28,083 bases of DNA from JBAXLO01 sp037134755 (GTDB lineage Bacteria; Bacteroidota; Bacteroidia; Bacteroidales; JACABE01). The notes beneath the pieces are model-generated. The model was given only the letters and a program-made list of their open reading frames with translations. It made no database searches and was not told the DNA's origin. Numbering within the stretch: the first letter of the stretch is position 1; every line of letters starts with the position of its first letter. Shown here one piece after another: positions 22,182-28,083 of this stretch. Location of the stretch: positions 1 to 28,083 of the forward strand of contig JBAXLO010000038.1 of assembly GCA_037134755.1 (NCBI GenBank). The letters run 5' to 3'. A program made the position numbers and the translations under genes.

Positions 22182-23777
22182 TTAGTTGTAATCGTAAGGA
22201 TTTTCTTTAACTACAGGAGCTTCATCAAAGTTCTCTACAGATGGAGGAGAAGGTAATTGCCATTCTAAAGTACTTCCATTCCATGGATTAGCAGGAGCTT
22301 TTGCACCTCTGCGAACACCAAGGATTAGATTAGTAATCATTAAAATTAAAGCAGAAACTAATATAACACCACCTATAGTAGATGTAATTTGAGCCCATTG
22401 AAATCTCGGTGGATAATCAAAATATCTTCTTGGCATACCTTGTATTCCTATAATAAATTGAGGGAAGTATAAAAGGTTAAAACCAACAAATAAAGATATT
22501 GCTGCAATATATGCTCTTTTAAAGTTATACATCTTACCATACATTTTAGGTAACCAATAATGGATAGCTGCAAAGAATGCGAAACCCATACCACCAAAGA
22601 TAATGTAATGGAAATGCGCAACGATAAAAGAAGTATCGTGTACCTGAATGTCAGTTGCTACTGAACCTAAAATTAATCCTGTTAGACCACCAATCATAAA
22701 TAAGAATATAAAGAATAAAGCAAATACGAAAGGAGGTTTCATATCAATAGAACCTTTATACATGGTAGATATCCAGTTGAAAACTTTAATAGCACTAGGA
22801 ACAGCAACTATAAAAGTTAATAATGAGAAAAACCATCTTGCTTGTTCGCTCATGCCAGAAGTATACATGTGATGTCCCCAAACTAAGAAACCAACACCTG
22901 CAATAGCTAAGCTTGATAAAGCAATAGCCTTGTAACCATATATCTTTTTCTGACAGAAAGTAGGTATAATCTCTGTAATTACACCCATAGCAGGAAGAAT
23001 CATAATATAAACAGCAGGATGAGAATATATCCAGAATAAATGTTGAAACAGAACAGGATCTCCACCCAAATCAGGATTAAAGAAACCTATACCGAAAAGT
23101 CTTTCAGCAATAAGCATTATTAAAGTTATACCAACTACAGGAGTCGCTAATAATTGTATCCAAGCAGTTGCATATAATGACCATGGAAACAAAGGCATGT
23201 TGAAGAACTTCATTCCCGGTGCTCTCATTCTATGAACAGTTACAATAAAGTTTAAACCTGTTAATATTGAAGAGAAACCCAAAATAAAAGCAGCTGTTGT
23301 TGCAGCAATAACATTAGTTCCGGTAGTGGTACTATAAGGAGCATAAAAGGTCCAACCTGTATCAGGAGGACCACTTTTTAATAATTGAGAAGCAATTGCT
23401 AACATACTTCCAATCATAAATAACCACCAAGAGAATAGGTTTAGTTTAGGGAAAGAAACATCTTTGGCACCAATAAGAATTGGCAGAAAGAAATTCCCAA
23501 ATACTGCTGACAAACCCGGAATTACAACCATAAATATCATAATGATACCATGAACTGTAAATAAACCATTATAAGTTTGTGGCTTCATAATTGTTTCTCC
23601 CGGAGAGATTAATTCAAAACGCATTAACAAACCTAAAATAGCTCCTACCATAAAGAAAGATGCTATTGCATACATGTAAAGAAACGCAATTCTTTTGTGA
23701 TCAGTAGCAAATATCCAGGAACGTATCCCTGTATACTTCCCTTTGTGATCTAGAAAACTTATGTATTCTGTATTCAT
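22182..23777 (-). CDS. coxA: Cytochrome c oxidase subunit I, A2-type haem-copper oxidase
   Basis: 531 aa, twelve-helix catalytic subunit reducing O2 to water and pumping protons. Haem and copper ligands: H76 (low-spin haem), H253 with cross-linked Y257 in HPAVY, H302-H303, and the H388/H390 pair in FIVAHFHY. In helix VI the usual HPEVY glutamate is Ala, but YS precedes the His (YSHPAVY at 251-257). That is the hallmark of the A2 subfamily, as in Thermus and Rhodothermus caa3 oxidases. The length is normal. Its start lies 3 bp after the SCO gene. Confidence 0.97.
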   Translation of the reverse strand: MNTEYISFLDHKGKYTGIRSWIFATDHKRIAFLYMYAIASFFMVGAILGLLMRFELISPGETIMKPQTYNGLFTVHGIIMIFMVVIPGLSAVFGNFFLPILIGAKDVSFPKLNLFSWWLFMIGSMLAIASQLLKSGPPDTGWTFYAPYSTTTGTNVIAATTAAFILGFSSILTGLNFIVTVHRMRAPGMKFFNMPLFPWSLYATAWIQLLATPVVGITLIMLIAERLFGIGFFNPDLGGDPVLFQHLFWIYSHPAVYIMILPAMGVITEIIPTFCQKKIYGYKAIALSSLAIAGVGFLVWGHHMYTSGMSEQARWFFSLLTFIVAVPSAIKVFNWISTMYKGSIDMKPPFVFALFFIFLFMIGGLTGLILGSVATDIQVHDTSFIVAHFHYIIFGGMGFAFFAAIHYWLPKMYGKMYNFKRAYIAAISLFVGFNLLYFPQFIIGIQGMPRRYFDYPPRFQWAQITSTIGGVILVSALILMITNLILGVRRGAKAPANPWNGSTLEWQLPSPPSVENFDEAPVVKENPYDYN

Positions 23778-23780
23778 TAC

Positions 23781-24545
23781 TTATTTTTTAATTTTTCGTT
23801 TAATAAATAGTACAACTATAAAGATTAGTAATAAGAAAATTATAATTGTTGCTGATATCTTTAATATATCTAATGCAAAATGTTTGTTTTCGGGATCATA
23901 AGTATAACATATTTGCAATAGTTTTTGAATAGTTGGCCTTGGTTGTCCTTTGTTGGCTTCAATGATAGACATTTTAAAATCAACAGGAAGGAAAGTGATC
24001 CCGTAAAGGTATCTTGTAATCATCCCTTTGGGGCTTACAGCTATAATTGCTGAAGGATGAACAAAGTCTAAGCCTACAGCTTTAGTTTTGAATCCTGCTG
24101 CATCTGTTATCTTAAAAATGGACAAACTATCCGTAGTTAGAAATATCCAACCATCACTTTTGCCTTTTGAATAGCGATCGACAAACTTATCTTTTTTAGC
24201 TTTAGCTTTTTCAGGAGTATCTCTAAAATTAAAACTAATAGTTATAACCTGATAATCTTTCCCTAATTCTAGTTTAGTCTTTTGCATTACACTGCCCAGA
24301 CCTTCTAAAAGAGGGCTACATAAACCCGGGCAATCAAAATATACAAATGAAAGAATAGTAGGTTTAGTAATTAATTGAGCTAAAGTTACAGTATCTCCTT
24401 TGTCATTAACAAACTTAAGGTCTAATGGAATTGTATTACCCAGATGTTCAACAATACCAACTTCAGGGTCGTTGTTAAGCTGAGCTTGCAATTGAAAGAA
24501 TGTTGCAATTAAAAAGACAATTGATATAAGAATACTTTTTTTCAT
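23781..24545 (-). CDS. SCO1/SenC-type copper chaperone
   Basis: 254 aa. A signal peptide (1-21, ending LQAQ) is followed by a thioredoxin fold with the copper ligands C72 and C76 in FDCPGLC and H163 in DFVHPSA. A C-terminal membrane helix at about 228-248 anchors it facing the periplasm, the reverse of the usual N-terminal anchor. SCO proteins deliver copper to the CuA site or reduce its cysteines; here the CuA subunit is encoded four genes downstream. Gene spacing is 21 bp from the cytochrome c gene and 3 bp to coxA. Confidence 0.93.
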   Translation of the reverse strand: MKKSILISIVFLIATFFQLQAQLNNDPEVGIVEHLGNTIPLDLKFVNDKGDTVTLAQLITKPTILSFVYFDCPGLCSPLLEGLGSVMQKTKLELGKDYQVITISFNFRDTPEKAKAKKDKFVDRYSKGKSDGWIFLTTDSLSIFKITDAAGFKTKAVGLDFVHPSAIIAVSPKGMITRYLYGITFLPVDFKMSIIEANKGQPRPTIQKLLQICYTYDPENKHFALDILKISATIIIFLLLIFIVVLFIKRKIKK

Positions 24546-24566
24546 GTTGTTTTTATTATCAGCTTA

Positions 24567-25472
24567 TTATTTAGCTCCAATCTTATTTATTCTGAAAAGA
24601 TTTCTAACTATCAATAATAAAAACAATCCTACAACAAGTACTATTGAAGTGTAAGTTATAATAATCCACCATGGAGCTAATTTCAATACATTCCAGATAG
24701 CTCTTTTAGCAGTTAAACTCGGCTTGTCATTAGGAACTCCTATAGTTAACTTAGTTTGAGATTCAATTTCACCATAAATTTCATCACTAACTTTAACTAT
24801 AATATTAAGATTACCTATACTATCGCCTGGTAAGTCTTTAGGGAAATTAAAGCTTGCATTTCCATCTTTATCAGTTCTTATAGTTTTGTCAATTTGTAGC
24901 TTGCCAAAATATCTGTTTACAAACAACATTATTTCAGCATCCTTCAACACAACAACTCCAGAAGTTTCATTTGCTTTAACAGAAACATTCATCTTGTTAG
25001 TAGCTGCATTAAAATTCATATTAATTTTAACTAGCTTACTCTTTGATGGATCAGTTTTTGAAAGTACCTGAACGTATTTCTTATTAAGACTCCTTATATA
25101 TGAAATTACTTTCCAGCGTTCTTCTTCTGATAAAGTATTCTTAAAGTTAGGCATTGCATTTCTGCCTATATTAAGAATATACATTAACTCACCATCGGTT
25201 AATGCTTGTGTTAAATCTGCTGACAATTCAGGTGGAGCTGGATTTAGAGTCTTAATACCATTGCCTTTCCCTAAATCACCATGACATGATTTACAGTTTT
25301 TAGTAAATATTGCTTCTCCTTCTTTAGCTGTAGTATTATCGAACTTAATATAGCTGTTCTTTGCCTTTTTATCAGCTGGTATATCCCAACGTTGTGCATT
25401 TATTTGCAAACAAAAGAAAGCAATTAGTATAAATGCAATCGTGATTTTGATATTGATATTTTTTCTAAACAT
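24567..25472 (-). CDS. Membrane-anchored monohaem cytochrome c, operon partner of the NrfD/Fe-S pair
   Basis: 301 aa from ATG 25472, chosen because it gives a clean signal peptide (MFRKNINIKITIAFILIAFF to QINAQ); an upstream ATG at 25502 would overlap the nrfD-like gene by 10 bp. The N-terminal cytochrome domain has CKSCHGDLGKGNG at about 60-72, with the likely axial Met in GRNAMPNF near 122. A middle domain of about 100 residues looks like a beta-sandwich, and a C-terminal helix near 265-290 anchors it. It is likely to carry electrons from the quinol-oxidising pair to the caa3 oxidase, as ActE-type cytochromes do. The middle domain has no clear family for me. Confidence 0.85.
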   Translation of the reverse strand: MFRKNINIKITIAFILIAFFCLQINAQRWDIPADKKAKNSYIKFDNTTAKEGEAIFTKNCKSCHGDLGKGNGIKTLNPAPPELSADLTQALTDGELMYILNIGRNAMPNFKNTLSEEERWKVISYIRSLNKKYVQVLSKTDPSKSKLVKINMNFNAATNKMNVSVKANETSGVVVLKDAEIMLFVNRYFGKLQIDKTIRTDKDGNASFNFPKDLPGDSIGNLNIIVKVSDEIYGEIESQTKLTIGVPNDKPSLTAKRAIWNVLKLAPWWIIITYTSIVLVVGLFLLLIVRNLFRINKIGAK

Positions 25473-25492
25473 AATTATTTCTTTTATTTGGT

Positions 25493-26791
25493 TTATTCGC
25501 ATCTCTCTAAAGTTTCCTCAACAGGAATAATTGGAACCAATTTTGATATACTTGTAATTATTATCAGTACCAATATTATTGGGGCAAGTGACACAAGTGA
25601 TTCTATTAAAGTAGGGGTGTACACTTTAAAGTTCAAAGGAACATTTTGAATAGGTAAGAAAGGGTGTTCCATAGTTGGCACTACTATTATATATCTTTTT
25701 AACCAAGCTCCTACTATAACAAATAAGGCTATAATTAACATTGGTTGAGGCTTCCTCATCTTTTTAATAAGTAATAATAATATTGGTAAGATAAGACCGA
25801 AGAGCTGAACTGACCAGAACAATATTGCATGGCTACCTGTAAATAAATCATGTAGATGCGCCGAATCGTATTTCTGCATTTTATAAGCAGGAACCATGTA
25901 TTCATTTATATTAAAATAAAGATAAACCAAAGAAACCAGTACTAAGAGTTTTCCCATCTTATCAAAATGAAATTCGGTAATGTATTCTTTAAGGTTATAA
26001 CTATTTCTGTAAATAACCATTGCTATAATAACAGCAGCAGTACCCGATACAAAAGCTCCCGACACAAAGTAAGGTCCAAAAATACTACTGTCCCATCCGG
26101 TTCTTGATGTGCTTGCAAACAACCAAGAAGTAACAGTATGTATGGCTAATGCTACAGGGATAATAAGAACAGATAATATTAAGATTGATCTGTTTAATAT
26201 CTTTTTTTGTTCATCAGAACCAATCCAGTTCAACGAAAGTACTTTGTAAATACTCTTAAGATATTTAGGAATCTTATCAATCTTTTCATAGCAATATTTC
26301 ATATCAGGGATTAAAGGTAAATAAAGCAGTAAAGCACTAATTACAACATAAACTGTTACCACTGTTACATCCCAAAGAATAGGTGATTGAATTCTTCCAT
26401 AAAGGAAAACATTAATAAGTCTCTCAGGACGTCCCATGTCTGAGATAATAACTAGGCCTGCAACTGCTGCAAATGCTAAAGCAATTATTTCAGCTATTCT
26501 TGCTAATGGTGCCGACCATTTAACTCCTGATAACCCTAGAACTGAAGTAATCAACATCCCAATTAAACTGGTTGCTACAAAGAAAACAAAGTTGGATATA
26601 TACATTCCCCACGAAACATAATCTCCCAGTCCTGTTACGCCTAGTCCTTTGTCTAACTGTATGGAGTATGCATACATACATACCAAAAAAGAAGTTATTA
26701 GAAATCCCATCCATAACTTAAATCCATAATTAAGTCGTATGTGACTTAATAAATCGGATGTAATTTTATTGTGTTTTGATTCGTCTAACAT
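25493..26791 (-). CDS. NrfD/ActC-family quinol-interacting membrane protein
   Basis: 432 aa with about ten membrane helices. Family features: WGMYISNFVFFV at 61-72, ISDMGRPERL near 116-125, AIHTVTSWLFA at 216-226, and GWDSSIFGPYFVSGAFVSG at 232-250. This last block resembles ActC of alternative complex III more than PsrC or DmsC. These proteins bind quinol at the membrane and pass electrons to a periplasmic Fe-S protein, here the preceding gene (11-bp gap). The stop lies close to the cytochrome c start. With no molybdopterin subunit encoded nearby, quinol:cytochrome c oxidoreductase is the best guess. Confidence 0.88.
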   Translation of the reverse strand: MLDESKHNKITSDLLSHIRLNYGFKLWMGFLITSFLVCMYAYSIQLDKGLGVTGLGDYVSWGMYISNFVFFVATSLIGMLITSVLGLSGVKWSAPLARIAEIIALAFAAVAGLVIISDMGRPERLINVFLYGRIQSPILWDVTVVTVYVVISALLLYLPLIPDMKYCYEKIDKIPKYLKSIYKVLSLNWIGSDEQKKILNRSILILSVLIIPVALAIHTVTSWLFASTSRTGWDSSIFGPYFVSGAFVSGTAAVIIAMVIYRNSYNLKEYITEFHFDKMGKLLVLVSLVYLYFNINEYMVPAYKMQKYDSAHLHDLFTGSHAILFWSVQLFGLILPILLLLIKKMRKPQPMLIIALFVIVGAWLKRYIIVVPTMEHPFLPIQNVPLNFKVYTPTLIESLVSLAPIILVLIIITSISKLVPIIPVEETLERCE

Positions 26792-26802
26792 ATATTTGTC
26801 AA

Positions 26803-27774
26803 TTATGCATTTGTATTTCCAATATGTTCACCTGCTTCCGGTTTATCTTCTTCTTTAAATGGTTGTGTCCTATTCTTTGGAGGTAGATAGTAAACTCTTG
26901 TATCTGTTCCTAATTCGGGCAACAATCTGTAGCCAGCATTATCTTCTATTAGCTTCTTAAATCTAACAGTTTCTTTAGTAGTTCCATTGGTAACAGCATC
27001 TTCGTTTTCATCACCAAAATAATAAACACCATTAGGGCAAGCTGAAACGCAATAAGGCAATTTGCCTTCTCTGCATCTATCTGCACTAAAACAACATTTA
27101 CTAACGGTACCTTTCTTCTGAGGAACGTTTAGTTCAGGATTGTAAACAATGTTTTTATCCTCTTCTTCATGTAGAGGTTCTGTCCAGTTGAAAACTCTTG
27201 CACTATATGGACAAGCTGCAATACAGAAACGACAACCTATACAAACTTCGTTATCAATTAAAACGATCCCATCAGGACGTTTGTAAGTTGCATCTACCGG
27301 ACATACTGCTACGCATGGAGGATTATCGCAATGCTGACAAGGTTTTGCCATATAAAAAGGTGCAGTGTTTTTGGATTCCTGCATCTTTAATACATTAATA
27401 TGATGTTGTTCGGGACGGAGATGATGTGCATCCTGACAAGCACTCATGCACTTACGGGCATTCTTGCATTTAGATAGGTCGATAACCATTACCCAACGCT
27501 TGCCTTTAATGCCTTCGCGTGCTTGCTTTTGCATGTAGGTAAGGTTTTCAGCTTTAAACTTGCCTACTTTTGTTGCATCGTTCCTATCTATTTCCAGAAG
27601 CTCATTTTCGGCAGTTAAAACTTTTATTCTGGCGCCTTTAGTTTTTCTCTTATCATAGTTGATGCCGGCTAGTATTGCAGAGCCTGCTAACACACTCCCG
27701 ATACCAACTATACCTACTTGTTTTAAGAAATCCCTTCTTGTTTTTTCTTTAGGTTGTTCTTCTTTTTCACTCAT
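26803..27774 (-). CDS. Tat-exported 4Fe-4S dicluster (DmsB/NrfC-like) subunit with two unusual clusters
   Basis: 323 aa. A twin-arginine signal, TRRDFLK at 12-18 and a hydrophobic stretch to 37, sends the folded protein to the periplasm. Four cysteine groups follow. Group I is C103, C109, C113 with Ala where the second Cys should be. Group II is C146, C149, C154, C158. Group III is C178, C181, C184, C188. Group IV is C227, C228, C234, C242, C246 with Ser at the normal second Cys. Groups II and III are standard; I and IV may hold [3Fe-4S] or a rearranged cluster. It is the first gene of the respiratory operon and partner of the NrfD-like protein. Confidence 0.9.
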   Translation of the reverse strand: MSEKEEQPKEKTRRDFLKQVGIVGIGSVLAGSAILAGINYDKRKTKGARIKVLTAENELLEIDRNDATKVGKFKAENLTYMQKQAREGIKGKRWVMVIDLSKCKNARKCMSACQDAHHLRPEQHHINVLKMQESKNTAPFYMAKPCQHCDNPPCVAVCPVDATYKRPDGIVLIDNEVCIGCRFCIAACPYSARVFNWTEPLHEEEDKNIVYNPELNVPQKKGTVSKCCFSADRCREGKLPYCVSACPNGVYYFGDENEDAVTNGTTKETVRFKKLIEDNAGYRLLPELGTDTRVYYLPPKNRTQPFKEEDKPEAGEHIGNTNA

Positions 27775-28083
27775 TTCTTTTGATTCAAATTTGCAAATAG
27801 AATGTTAATTATAGTTTGACAAAAATAATACTTTATTTTATAATAATTGTGTTATTCTTTATTAAAATACTTCTTTACTTACATTATTTTAAAATGTAAT
27901 TTTATATTGAGATCAAATTATAGGTAAAAATTAAAAAAATGAGAACAGAAGTATTAATTTAGCATGAATTTATTTTAGTTTAACTTAATTTTATTAACAA
28001 CTAAATTGGATAAATTGTTTTGTGAAAAGCAAAAAAAACTGTTAAAACAATATCAATTGTCGTTATTCTTATAATTATCATGA
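27775..28083. promoter_or_regulatory. Upstream region of the respiratory operon
   Basis: About 300 very AT-rich bases with no open frame of note. On the minus strand, TATTTTTG (27820-27827) fits a TAnnTTTG -7 element 46 bases before the first ATG; no matching -33 was found. Nothing else is recognised up to the window end. The absence of another gene suggests the Fe-S gene really is the first of the operon. Confidence 0.4.

Overview
The window is AT-rich bacterial DNA that reads as Bacteroidota, probably an aerobic or microaerophilic free-living member. The evidence is several TAnnTTTG-type -7 promoter elements, weak or absent Shine-Dalgarno sites, a DUF3078 outer-membrane protein, Kdo synthesis (so an LPS outer membrane), and an alternative-complex-III-like Fe-S/NrfD/cytochrome c module joined to a caa3 oxidase. 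No species can be named from the sequence alone.

Layout. 1-840: the 3' part of a tRNA-Leu(CAA) with a terminator, then an exported two-Cys glutathione peroxidase, then a 21-bp-stem bidirectional terminator shared with the convergent pfkA. 850-1947: 6-phosphofructokinase with a mixed ATP/PPi active-site signature. 2010-3106: gene-free and rich in repeats (35-bp direct repeat, REP-like hairpin, 9-bp repeats, a 21-bp tandem array). 3107-9707 (minus strand): a tightly packed three-gene operon. It encodes a 1465-residue fusion of adenylate-forming ligase, class III aminotransferase and acyl-(ACP)-reductase-like domains, a BtaA-like (DUF3419) aminocarboxypropyl transferase, and a GNAT-type acyltransferase. 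I recognise each part, but not the combination as a described pathway. Its parts suggest synthesis of an unusual amino- or zwitterionic lipid. 9708-10669: gene-free, with a second 21-bp array.

10670-16579: housekeeping and envelope genes: kdsA, a small putative ribbon-helix-helix protein, a DUF3078 protein, an OmpA-type lipoprotein, an exodeoxyribonuclease III-type AP endonuclease, and a ClC chloride channel with CBS domains. 16580-17291: gene-free, with a third, GC-rich 21-bp array. 17292-19191: a DUF4159 protein, rsmE and cdd.

19306-27774 (minus strand): a respiratory operon. Transcription order is a Tat-exported Fe-S protein, an ActC-like NrfD membrane protein, a membrane-anchored monohaem cytochrome c, a SCO copper chaperone, oxidase subunits I (A2 type), III, IV and II (CuA plus a fused cytochrome c), then haem O synthase after a long REP hairpin. 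The likely electron path is quinol to NrfD/Fe-S, to cytochrome c, to the caa3 oxidase, to O2. No molybdopterin-like or multihaem subunit of a full alternative complex III is present here.

The two strongest candidates for something new are the ligase-aminotransferase-reductase/DUF3419/GNAT operon, and three unrelated tandem arrays that all have an exact 21-bp period with a short dyad in each unit. Two of those arrays flank the operon.
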